DNA from: Phaeocystidibacter marisrubri
GTDB lineage: Bacteria; Bacteroidota; Bacteroidia; Flavobacteriales; Schleiferiaceae
Length of the DNA stretch: 64,000 nucleotides
Direction: 5' to 3'
Assembly: GCF_008933165.1 (NCBI RefSeq)
Contig: NZ_WBVQ01000002.1
Span: 1,015,569-1,079,568, forward strand
The notes under the pieces were generated by a model that saw nothing but the letters and a program-made list of their open reading frames with translations, had not been told where the DNA came from and did no database searches. Made by a program: the position numbers and the translations under genes. This document shows, piece after piece, positions 9,159 to 16,568 of the stretch; the first letter of the stretch is position 1, and every line of letters starts with the position of its first letter.

Positions 9159-9168
9159 TCTTTATCAG

Positions 9169-9486
9169 ATGAAACTTTTTTTTGCAACATTATTAATGCT
9201 TTCAAATTGCTATACAATGAACAATCAAGTTATGACGACTATTGAGGGTGTGGCTGGCAATTCAAAAGGTGGAGCTATGGTCATTACCGACCAAGGAACT
9301 CCTTAATTTATTGAGGGAAAGGATAACTGGAGCTTCGAAATGGTTGGAGTCAGGGTGAAGGTTACTGGGGATGTCATGGAGATAAAACATGAGGAGTCCC
9401 AGGAAACTTCTGTACAAAGCCAAAGAATAGAAGGAGGCTATTTCCTGATAAAATCTCCAACAATAGAAGTGGTTACGACCAATTAG
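9169..9486 (+). pseudogene. Small lipoprotein gene interrupted by an in-frame stop
   Basis: The ATG at 9169 opens a lipoprotein-like start (MKLFFATLLMLSNC, lipobox Cys at residue 14) that reads for 45 codons to a TAA at 9304-9306. The same frame then stays open for 59 more codons with protein-like content (FIEGKDNWSFEMVGVRVKVT) to a TAG at 9484-9486. One base change at TAA (for example from TAT/TAC) would restore a 105-residue protein. The second half reads like a small beta-strand OB-type fold, but I do not recognise the family. By position it is a candidate immunity or partner gene of the fragment upstream. Translation of only the first 45 residues is the alternative. Confidence 0.55.
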
Positions 9487-9509
9487 GGTAGCATAGGGTA
9501 ATGGGGTAG

Positions 9510-10463
9510 TGTTTACTCTGTCAAAATGCATATGGAGCAACAGTCTACAGGTTTAACGGTAAGGAGTTGGATCAAGAGACAGGGTACGCCTACTATGGGG
9601 CGAGGTATTATGATAATAGATTGAGTACGTTCTTAAGCGTTGATGCTTTGTCGATGAGAGAACCTTCCATTAATGCATATGCTTTCGTCGGGAACAATCC
9701 ACTGTCGTACGTTGATCCAGATGGTAATTTCAGGATTCCAACAGAATTTAGAAATGCTTATCCAAATTTGACTAGATACATTGAAGAAAATTTGTATCAA
9801 CAATTGAATAGTGATGAAAGGTTCTTTAACACCATGCGCGAGGCTTTCGCCTTAGGAAATTTTAGCGCGGAATTTGCAGACGTTGAACTCACTAAGGAAC
9901 TATTCGTAGAGATGTTTTCGAAAAATTCAGGCCCAACTTTAATTGCAACTAGGGCACCATGGGGCAATCCTGCGGCAAAGGGATATACCGATTCCCCTGG
10001 GGGATCTTATATACGGCCCCTTTCTGAATTAGAAATTAATTTGAATTCTGTTTTATTACAAGGTGTAGAAGATGCACTCGCAGATGAAAATCGTTCGGCA
10101 ACATCTAAACGTTATTATTTATTCATTTTATTACAAACTTTACTTCATGAACCTCTTCACGCTGCTGAAATATCATTAACAGGGGAAATGGTGAAAAGTG
10201 TTTATGGAAGTCACCTTGGTGATGAGTTTACGAAAATGATGTGGGGAGAAACACGAGAAATGAAACGATCTTCAGAGTATGAAGGTGAATCTTGGTATGC
10301 AGCATTTATTCAAAATTCTACAGCGTTGCCTATTTCAACATCTGAATGGTGTGGTACTGGTATAGATCACGACAGTCAAGCATATAAAAATGCTGGAGCA
10401 ATAATTACAATTCTCGAAGAGCATCAATCTGAAAGAGCCGAAACTTTACCGACTTATCCGTAA
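9510..10463 (+). CDS. RHS core fragment with C-terminal HExxH domain (toxin candidate)
   Basis: The frame is open from 9510 with no normal start codon (first in-frame TTG at 9567). It begins inside a classic RHS-repeat core: FNGKELDQETGYAYYGARYYD, then NAYAFVGNNPLSYVDPDGN, the site after which variable toxin domains are attached. The remaining roughly 240 residues carry LLHEPLHAAE, an HExxH zinc-protease-like motif (bases 10146-10160, His213 and His217 of the visible frame), with an acidic EYEGESW about 50 residues later that could supply a third ligand. Most of the RHS protein is missing upstream, so this is either a dead remnant or an orphan toxin cassette. The gene 12 bases downstream encodes an exported protein that could be the immunity partner. 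Confidence 0.7.
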   Translation, partial: CLLCQNAYGATVYRFNGKELDQETGYAYYGARYYDNRLSTFLSVDALSMREPSINAYAFVGNNPLSYVDPDGNFRIPTEFRNAYPNLTRYIEENLYQQLNSDERFFNTMREAFALGNFSAEFADVELTKELFVEMFSKNSGPTLIATRAPWGNPAAKGYTDSPGGSYIRPLSELEINLNSVLLQGVEDALADENRSATSKRYYLFILLQTLLHEPLHAAEISLTGEMVKSVYGSHLGDEFTKMMWGETREMKRSSEYEGESWYAAFIQNSTALPISTSEWCGTGIDHDSQAYKNAGAIITILEEHQSERAETLPTYP

Positions 10464-10475
10464 TTCATTAGTTCA

Positions 10476-11447
10476 ATGCGTTTAATAAAAATCATATATA
10501 CTCTCTTCATGCTGCTATCTTTTAGCAGCTACGGCCAACTCATTGATTCTTTGGCTATTCTAAATACAGCCATCGAGCGTGCTGTACACTCACATACTTT
10601 AGACGATCTTAAAAGGCAAATTGAATCTCGTGGGCATCAACCCGTTTTATGGAATATTTCGAAAATTAATTTATCAGAATCCAAAAAGGCTGATACTTTA
10701 TTCTATGATGACGGAACATACCTGATTTTTGAAAAGCTAAATCGAGATTTCGCTGAAGTTTTCGGTGAAAATAATGACGATATACTTCATTTAGAGTATT
10801 CCATATTTCTCGATCATGTAAAAACCAATGCGCAAGAAGGAGATATTGAATTACACTTTTCCACCATATTCGATTCAATCCGAAATTGGGTTTGCACCTT
10901 TCATTCAGACAATTTTGGTCAACCTGTCCTATTCGATTGCCAAGAGAAGATTGACTCACTTTATCTTTTAAGAAGAGGGCTGTCTGAATATTCCGGAAGT
11001 TGGCAAGGAATTTACACCCGTGCTGAAGCTCTCACCTATATCCACAAAGCACTGAAGATTTCATTCCGGCACCCTTACATCAAACAACGCATAATTGAAA
11101 ACATCGAAGAATATGACACCGCCCGAATCCTAAACGCAAGTGCTTTTGAACTTTGTGACAGCTCAACTGTACAACCCGTCTTTATTGGTCAATACGAGAT
11201 ACCATTCTACACATGCAAAACAGATATGACATTCCGGGTTCGAGACCTGTTTATTAATGGTGGTTCATATTCCTTGAATGAAGAAGCGTACAACCACTAC
11301 AAAGGCGCCATGGTTATTGGAAGAATAGAGCTCAACTCTAATGGAACGCTTGAAATAATGTTGTGCGAAATTGGAGGATTATTCATGAGGAGATACCATT
11401 TTATCCACTATCGCGGAAAGTATCCCACACTGATTAGTGTTCAGTAA
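10476..11447 (+). CDS. Exported protein of unknown function, candidate immunity protein
   Basis: This 323-residue protein has a clear signal peptide (MRLIKIIYTLFMLLSFSSYGQ). No membrane anchor or lipobox is evident, so it is probably periplasmic or secreted. The rest is a mix of helical and strand segments, rich in Asp/Glu, with scattered Cys residues (for example FDCQEK, YTCKTD, MLCEIGG). No known family is recognised. It starts 12 bases after the RHS/HExxH gene on the same strand, which is the normal position of an immunity gene in polymorphic toxin loci; that role is inferred from position only. It ends just before an insertion-like repeat at 11472. The frame is intact. Confidence 0.6.
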   Translation: MRLIKIIYTLFMLLSFSSYGQLIDSLAILNTAIERAVHSHTLDDLKRQIESRGHQPVLWNISKINLSESKKADTLFYDDGTYLIFEKLNRDFAEVFGENNDDILHLEYSIFLDHVKTNAQEGDIELHFSTIFDSIRNWVCTFHSDNFGQPVLFDCQEKIDSLYLLRRGLSEYSGSWQGIYTRAEALTYIHKALKISFRHPYIKQRIIENIEEYDTARILNASAFELCDSSTVQPVFIGQYEIPFYTCKTDMTFRVRDLFINGGSYSLNEEAYNHYKGAMVIGRIELNSNGTLEIMLCEIGGLFMRRYHFIHYRGKYPTLISVQ

Positions 11448-11471
11448 ATTTTTTAGTTTGTCCCGTCCTGG

Positions 11472-11590
11472 GCTCCCTCTTTTAGTCCGCCTACAAACGA
11501 AAAAGAAGATTGAGACAGATGAAACCGCATAAACACTAACGTCGGAAACGAGGGCTGACGCAAGGACCTGTGGCAATGGCTTCGCAATGT
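11472..11590. repeat. Interspersed repeat, left module, copy 1
   Basis: This segment from CTCCCTCTTTTAGTCCGCC to TTCGCAATGT recurs at 12562-12687 and, in part, at 12732-12776. Shared blocks include TTTAGTCCGCC, AAACGAAAAAGA, ATAAACACTA, GGAAACGAGGGCTG and CGCAATGT. It probably derives from one end of a mobile element. Confidence 0.65.
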
Positions 11591-11601
11591 CCAAAAGGGG
11601 A

Positions 11602-11686
11602 GTGAGAACTTGATACTGAATATCTGCAAGTTAAGCTGTATTGGGTTCGATAACGTATTAAAAGGGGGAGCCAGGCAAGAAGTCAT
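11602..11686. repeat. Interspersed repeat, right module, copy 1
   Basis: About 80 bases (TTGATACTGAATATCTGCAAG onward through GTATTAAAAG) match 13098-13177 with scattered changes. In copy 1 the left and right modules nearly touch, as if the middle of the element had been deleted. Confidence 0.6.
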
Positions 11687-12115
11687 ATACAATGGAGTTC
11701 CATTAGTCTATATGAAGTTAAAGGTAAATATGAAGTCTCTACAACTCAATGGCTTAATCCGGATGTGTTATTATTGCTCGATGAAGCAGCAGGATTTCCT
11801 GAAGGCGAGCATGCACTTCACGAAATAACAGAATCCTACATAGCAGGCCTAAATTCAAGTAATTCAGGTGTAGCAGCCCGTGCAAATAACGGTGAGTATA
11901 ATGCACAATATGAAAAAGCTCACAAAAGTCCTTTAGTTCCAAATATTCCGAGGCCTACTATTCGAGTAAGACATATGAATTCAAGGACTAATGAGGAATA
12001 TACTCAAGAGAACCCCTACCCTCGTGGAGGGGCGCCTTTGAGGCAAGATTATGAACTACATAACCCCAATCTAGATGAATACCAAAAATTATTCTTTATT
12101 ATCATATATTTTTAA
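11687..12115 (+). pseudogene. Toxin-domain remnant with HEITE motif
   Basis: The frame is open from 11654, with protein-like sequence from about 11687 to the stop at 12113-12115, but no sensible start. It runs from YEVKGKYEVSTTQWLNPD through DEAAGFPEGEHALHEITESY to YNAQYEKAHKSP. The HALHEITESY block resembles C-terminal domains found behind RHS or other polymorphic-toxin cores in Bacteroidota; I cannot name the family. The 5' end is cut off by the repeat module at 11602-11686, so this is a decayed cassette. It overlaps the start of the lipoprotein gene at 12075, which would then be its partner gene. Confidence 0.5.
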
Positions 12116-12602
12116 AATGCTCTTGATTTATGTTGTAGCCTCGTGCACTTTGACGGCAAAGAATCCAGCACAGAATGAAGTGAACCTTTATTGTCCAAAT
12201 GATTTAAATATTGTAGAAATTTATTGCTACTCTATTGGTGATAAATTAGATCAAGATCAATACTATACTATTGGCTTTTTTAGATACTCTATCAGTTCGA
12301 GAGAAATAACAAAAGATTCTCTGGAAACATTTCGCATGAGTGATGAATTCGTGATCTATCCATTTATGAATTCTTATAATTGCGAGTTTTACATGGCAAG
12401 TCGAGATACATTACTACTAGCAAAAGAAAAAAAAGAAATATCAAGACAGTTGATTACTAATATTCGCAAATTTGCAGATTTAACAGGAAATTGCTGTACT
12501 GATAATCATGATTCATCTGGAATTTTCTTGATTTCTTTTGACCAAGATATATGGAACCCATCTCCCCCTTTTAGTCCGCCTTTAAACGAAAAAGACGGTT
12601 AA
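12075..12602 (+). CDS. Small lipoprotein of unknown function, candidate immunity protein
   Basis: This 175-residue protein has a signal region MNTKNYSLLSYIFKMLLIY followed by a lipobox-like VVASC, so it is predicted to be a lipoprotein. The ATG at 12075 is preferred because an internal ATG at 12117 would leave almost no charged N-region. The mature part has several Cys residues (LYCPND, IYCYSIG, NCEFYM, NCCTDNH) and is not recognised. It overlaps the toxin remnant by 41 bases, a toxin/immunity arrangement. The last 14 or so residues (from SPPFSPPLNEK) are encoded by the repeat at 12562, so the original C-terminus has been replaced by an insertion. Function after that change is uncertain. Confidence 0.5.
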   Translation: MNTKNYSLLSYIFKMLLIYVVASCTLTAKNPAQNEVNLYCPNDLNIVEIYCYSIGDKLDQDQYYTIGFFRYSISSREITKDSLETFRMSDEFVIYPFMNSYNCEFYMASRDTLLLAKEKKEISRQLITNIRKFADLTGNCCTDNHDSSGIFLISFDQDIWNPSPPFSPPLNEKDG

Positions 12603-12687
12603 AACAGAAGTAACCGTATAAACACTAGCCTCGGAAACGAGGGCTGCGCAAGGACTCCGTAAGGGCTGACGCAGTGGCTGCGCAATG
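12562..12687. repeat. Interspersed repeat, left module, copy 2
   Basis: Second copy of the module at 11472-11590, with a short internal duplication (GGGCTG..CGCA occurs twice). It has invaded the 3' end of the lipoprotein gene at 12075. Confidence 0.65.
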
Positions 12688-12731
12688 TAAATGTGCTCAA
12701 GTTGACTTCATAATCCTCTAACCGCTGAGAG

Positions 12732-12776
12732 ACTCCCTTTTTTAGTCCACCAACAAACGAAAAGGAAGATTGAGTG
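12732..12776. repeat. Interspersed repeat, left module, partial copy 3
   Basis: CTCCCTTTTTTAGTCCACCAACAAACGAAAAGGAAGATTGAG-like sequence matches the first 45 or so bases of the left module and is followed directly by the transposase-like fragment on the minus strand. Confidence 0.6.
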
Positions 12777-12794
12777 ACTATAATGAGAGTCAAA

Positions 12795-13097
12795 CAGTCC
12801 CTACAAACCGAAATGAACCCCTTTTCGACACATCGAACCCGCTTATCATAGAGCAATTTAAGCTCATCCAGTTGAGCCAAAACAAGCTCGGAAAACTCTT
12901 CTCCCAGATATACATGAGCATCTTGCTTACGCCAGTAACTGGCCGTAGAATGCGGGATGACAGAAGCAAAAGAGTCGGGTAACAACTCCTTTTCAAGTCC
13001 GAGTGAATAGCATACTTTCACACAGGTGTGATACCGATTATTCCTTATTGAACTACCTAAAAAACACCCCGTTTTGATTCGATAGTCCAGATGGGAT
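12795..13097 (-). pseudogene. Transposase/integrase-like N-terminal fragment
   Basis: On the minus strand an open frame of about 100 codons contains DYRIKTGCFLGSS, then KVCYSLGLEKELLPDSFASV and IPHSTASYWRKQDAHVYLGEEF. This reads like the helix-turn-helix N-terminal part of an integrase-type transposase. It has no good start (a GTG at 13021 is internal), and the catalytic part is missing. It lies between a left repeat module (12732-12776) and a right repeat module (13098-13177), as expected for the remains of one insertion element. The family assignment is an inference from the motif style. Confidence 0.4.
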
Positions 13098-13177
13098 GTA
13101 AAAAATTGATGTTGAATATCAGCAAGTGAAGGCTGTTGGGTTTAATAAGGCATTAAAAGAAAGATCCAGACTAGTCA
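13098..13177. repeat. Interspersed repeat, right module, copy 2
   Basis: This copy of 11602-11686 (shared TGAATATC.GCAAG, TTGGGTT..ATAA, CATTAAAAG) probably marks the other end of the element that held the transposase-like fragment. Confidence 0.6.
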
Positions 13178-13250
13178 TCCGTCACCCGTCACCCGTCACC
13201 ATACACCGCCACCAGCCACCCGCCACCAAACCGCTCCAGACCACCGACTA
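13175..13250. repeat. GTCACCC-type simple repeat patch
   Basis: CATCCGTCACCC GTCACCC GTCACC followed by degenerate CACCAGCCACCCGCCACC units. The same CATCCGTCACCC words build the 21-bp array at 38359-38694, and a reverse-complement patch lies at 44158-44190. Confidence 0.6.
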
Positions 13251-13313
13251 AAAGCTACACGCCTCACTGCAATTCCAGGTGCGAGAATTCGTCGGCACTC
13301 CCCCTACTTTTAC

Positions 13314-13321
13314 TACCTTTG
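13314..13321 (+). promoter_or_regulatory. Putative -7 box for tatA
   Basis: TACCTTTG fits TANNTTTG and lies 25 bases before the tatA ATG. No clear -33 element. Confidence 0.4.
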
Positions 13322-13346
13322 CCCCCAATAATCAGTTGAGATCAAT

Positions 13347-13550
13347 ATGAACACACTCAGCATTTTTTTGGGAATGTTTGGCCCATGGCAAGTTGTCCTT
13401 ATCGTCGTGGCTCTTCTCATTTTGTTTGGAGGTCGTAAAATCCCTGAGTTGATGCGCGGCGTAGGCGGCGGAATCAAGGAGTTTAAGGATGCCGTTAAGG
13501 AAGATGAGAAGTCTTCTACACGTTCTGACGAAAAGGATAAGGAAGCTTAA
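13347..13550 (+). CDS. tatA: Sec-independent translocase protein TatA/TatE
   Basis: This 67-residue protein forms the pore-type subunit of the twin-arginine translocase, which exports folded proteins across the inner membrane. It has one N-terminal membrane helix (about residues 7-26, PWQVVLIVVALLILFGG), the hinge RKIPELMRGVG, an amphipathic helix (GGGIKEFKDAVKE) and an acidic/basic tail, all in the TatA order. The length is normal for Bacteroidota. gatA follows 18 bases downstream on the same strand, then the lytic transglycosylase. No tatC is in the window. Confidence 0.93.
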   Translation: MNTLSIFLGMFGPWQVVLIVVALLILFGGRKIPELMRGVGGGIKEFKDAVKEDEKSSTRSDEKDKEA

Positions 13551-13568
13551 TCCACGATCAATAGACGC

Positions 13569-14987
13569 ATGGAGTATACCCGATTGGCGGACTTACAAGC
13601 CGATTTAAAGAATGGTAACGCGAAGATGATCGATGTGGTGAATAACCTCCTCGAACGCATCGAAACGTATGCCGATCACAATATCTTTCTAGAAGTTTTT
13701 GCTGGTGATGCTCGCGAACGCGCGACGGTTATCGACCAGAAATTTGCACATGGATCACAGGGCAAGCTTGCCGGATTGGTGATTTCCATTAAGGATAATA
13801 TGTGCTATTCCGGCCACAAGGTGTCGGCAGCTTCTAAGATTCTTGAAAACTTTGAATCGTTGTTTACCGCCACGGCTGTTCAACGTCTTATCGACGAAGA
13901 CGCCATTATTATTGGTCGTACGAACTGCGATGAATTTGCAATGGGTTCATCCAACGAGAACAGTGCTTATGGCGCTGTGAAGAACCCTTTGAATACTGCC
14001 CTCTCTCCGGGTGGATCTAGCGGTGGCGCTGCAGCTTCAGTGGCCGCCGGACTTTGTCATGTTGCTCTGGGTAGCGATACAGGTGGCTCCATTCGTCAGC
14101 CTGCAAGCTTCTGCGGAGTGGTAGGTCACAAACCTACATATGGAAGAGTCTCTCGTTATGGCCTTATTGCCTACGCATCCTCCTTCGATCAAATTGGTCC
14201 ATTTGCCAAGAACGTGGAAGATGCCGCTTTGGTGATGGAGGTTATGGGAGGCGCAGACCCAATGGACTCTACTTGTAGTCAACGTGAAGCCGATGTACAC
14301 GGCGATTTATCACTCGATCCTCAACCTCTTAAAGTAGCAGTCTATAAAGACTTGCTCAACAGAGAAGGTATCAACCCAGAGATCGTTGCTCACATGAATG
14401 CTCAAATGGAGCAATTGAAGAGCAAAGGTCACGAGATTGTAGAAGTAGACTTCCCTCACCTCGACACCCTTGTTCCGATTTACTATATCCTCACTACGGC
14501 CGAAGCGAGCTCTAACCTAGCTCGCTATGACGGTGTTCACTTTGGATACAGGAGTGAAAATGCCACGGATCTAGAAAGCACCTACAAGCGCTCTAGAACA
14601 GAGGGCTTTGGGGAAGAAGTGAAGCGCCGCATCATGTTGGGCACCTTCGTTCTTTCCAGTGGCTACTACGACGCATACTACGGCAAAGCCCAAAGAGCGC
14701 GTAAACTGATTCAAGAGCACACCGACGCCATCTTGAAAGAGGCGGATGTAATCCTTATCCCAACATCTCCACACACGGCGTTCCCGCTCAACCAAGAGTT
14801 GAACGACCCAACAGTGATGTATTTGGAAGACATCTTTACCGTACAAGCCAACATTGCTGGAAACCCTGCTATCTCTATCCCAACAGGAAAGCATAGCAAT
14901 GGAATGCCTTTCGGTATCCAGCTGATGACCGGTAGATTTGAAGACGACAAGCTCTTACGCATTGCCAACGCAATGATGAAAGGTTAA
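13569..14987 (+). CDS. gatA: Asp-tRNA(Asn)/Glu-tRNA(Gln) amidotransferase subunit A
   Basis: GatA hydrolyses glutamine and passes ammonia to GatB, which amidates mischarged Glu-tRNA(Gln) or Asp-tRNA(Asn). The 472-residue protein has the amidase-signature triad: Lys75 in SIKDNMC, Ser150 in SPGGSSGGAAAS and Ser174 in GSDTGGSIRQPAS. GRTNCDEFAMGSSNENSAYG and GVVGHKPTYGRVSRYGL are typical GatA blocks that separate it from general amidases. The length is close to the family norm (about 480). It sits between tatA and the LysM transglycosylase; GatB and GatC are not in the window. Confidence 0.93.
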   Translation: MEYTRLADLQADLKNGNAKMIDVVNNLLERIETYADHNIFLEVFAGDARERATVIDQKFAHGSQGKLAGLVISIKDNMCYSGHKVSAASKILENFESLFTATAVQRLIDEDAIIIGRTNCDEFAMGSSNENSAYGAVKNPLNTALSPGGSSGGAAASVAAGLCHVALGSDTGGSIRQPASFCGVVGHKPTYGRVSRYGLIAYASSFDQIGPFAKNVEDAALVMEVMGGADPMDSTCSQREADVHGDLSLDPQPLKVAVYKDLLNREGINPEIVAHMNAQMEQLKSKGHEIVEVDFPHLDTLVPIYYILTTAEASSNLARYDGVHFGYRSENATDLESTYKRSRTEGFGEEVKRRIMLGTFVLSSGYYDAYYGKAQRARKLIQEHTDAILKEADVILIPTSPHTAFPLNQELNDPTVMYLEDIFTVQANIAGNPAISIPTGKHSNGMPFGIQLMTGRFEDDKLLRIANAMMKG

Positions 14988-15047
14988 GCGAGGTTTCAAC
15001 TTTCTATTGTTCAGAACTATCCGACAAATCAACTTTTGGAGGCTGGT

Positions 15048-15055
15048 TATCTTTG
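15048..15055 (+). promoter_or_regulatory. Putative -7 box for the lytic transglycosylase
   Basis: TATCTTTG fits TANNTTTG and lies 46 bases before the ATG at 15102. Confidence 0.4.
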
Positions 15056-15101
15056 TACGTTTAGCATATACGCATCTGGAATACAGTAACGTTGTTCAAT
15101 C

Positions 15102-16568
15102 ATGAAGCGCACTTTTGCAATATTATTAGGTTTGTTTACCGCAGGTCAGCTTTACGCAGATCCGGGCGACTCTACCGAGGTGGCTCATGAGGACAGCTTG
15201 GAAGAATGGTCGTTTGAAGATGATCCATTCGCGCTTAAACTCGACAGCCTTGCGAACTCTGTTCTCTTCTCGATTGAAGATTTCAGTGGACTCGACACCC
15301 TTACTACTACCGAAGATATCCCTCTTGTTGCCGATAGCATTATCGCAGAAAGAATGGCCTATCTAGATAGTCAAACTCCCTTCGACTTGGTGTACAACGA
15401 AGAGGTAAGACGTTACATCGACTTGTATGCTAACCGCAGACGTGAACAGGTTTCACGCATGCTAGGCTTGGCGGAGTACTACTTCCCTATGTTTGAAGAA
15501 ACACTGGATCAGTACGACATGCCATTGGAGATGAAATACCTCGCGATTGTAGAATCTGCATTGAATCCACAAGCGCGCAGTCGCGTAGGCGCGAAGGGTC
15601 TTTGGCAGTTCATGTACGCCACAGGAAGAATGCAAGGTCTGCACGTTAGCAGCTATGTAGACGAGCGCAGTGATCCCCTCAAATCGACGAAAGCAGCTTG
15701 CGATTACCTGACAAAACTATACGACATCTTTGGCGATTGGAACTTGGCCCTGGCGGCTTACAACAGTGGTCCTGGTAATGTAAATAAAGCGATTCGCAGA
15801 AGCGGTGGACAAAAAGATTACTGGGCTATTCGTCCATGGCTACCCCGTGAAACTGCAGGATATGTTCCTGCCTTCATTGCGGTAAACTACGTGATGAACT
15901 TCGCTCCAGAACACGGCTTGTACGCTACTCCTTCTATGTTGTCCTACTACCAAACGGACACCATTCGCGTAAAACACAAGCTTCACTTCGATCAGATTTC
16001 CACCTTTACAGGATTGGATAGAGAGGCGATTGAAATTTTGAATCCTTCGTATAAGTTGGGGATCATTCCGGAGGTAGCTGGGCAGTCTTTCTACCTGGTG
16101 CTTCCTATCGAACAAATGGGTGTCTTCATCAATAATGAAGACAGCATCTACGCCTTGGCGGCTCAACAGTTTGAAAGAGAAGAAGTGAAAGAGCCAGAAA
16201 TGCAAGAGATGGACGAGCGTATGGTACACCGTGTTCGCTCGGGTGAATCTCTGGGATTGATTGGACAAAAGTATGGCGTGAGTGTTCGCCAAATTCAAAA
16301 TTGGAACGGACTCCGCGGAACGACGATTCGCGTAGGTCAGCGATTGGTGGTTTACCCACGTAGACTGCCGCAAAGCACCACCACCACTACTACTACAGCC
16401 ACTTCGAGCAACGGTTCGGTTCGTTATACGGTTCGCTCGGGTGACACACTTTACGACATCGCGCGAAAATATCCTGGCGTTTCTGCTGATAATATCATGA
16501 ATTGGAACAATATTCGCAGTGCTTCGAGCATTCGACCAGGTCAAACTCTTGTGATACATCCGCAATGA
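15102..16568 (+). CDS. MltD-like lytic transglycosylase with two LysM domains
   Basis: This 488-residue exported enzyme should cleave peptidoglycan between MurNAc and GlcNAc, leaving 1,6-anhydro ends. The signal peptide covers about residues 1-19 (ending LYAD). The SLT domain (about 115-300) has catalytic Glu151 in AIVESALNPQA, then GAKGLWQFM and LAAYNSGPGNVNKAI, as in MltD. Two LysM modules bind glycan: HRVRSGESLGLIGQKYGVS (about 375-421) and YTVRSGDTLYDIARKYPGV (about 441-487), separated by a Thr-rich linker. The stop overlaps the next gene's start (ATGA), so it is cotranscribed with the DUF4837 lipoprotein. Confidence 0.9.
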   Translation: MKRTFAILLGLFTAGQLYADPGDSTEVAHEDSLEEWSFEDDPFALKLDSLANSVLFSIEDFSGLDTLTTTEDIPLVADSIIAERMAYLDSQTPFDLVYNEEVRRYIDLYANRRREQVSRMLGLAEYYFPMFEETLDQYDMPLEMKYLAIVESALNPQARSRVGAKGLWQFMYATGRMQGLHVSSYVDERSDPLKSTKAACDYLTKLYDIFGDWNLALAAYNSGPGNVNKAIRRSGGQKDYWAIRPWLPRETAGYVPAFIAVNYVMNFAPEHGLYATPSMLSYYQTDTIRVKHKLHFDQISTFTGLDREAIEILNPSYKLGIIPEVAGQSFYLVLPIEQMGVFINNEDSIYALAAQQFEREEVKEPEMQEMDERMVHRVRSGESLGLIGQKYGVSVRQIQNWNGLRGTTIRVGQRLVVYPRRLPQSTTTTTTTATSSNGSVRYTVRSGDTLYDIARKYPGVSADNIMNWNNIRSASSIRPGQTLVIHPQ

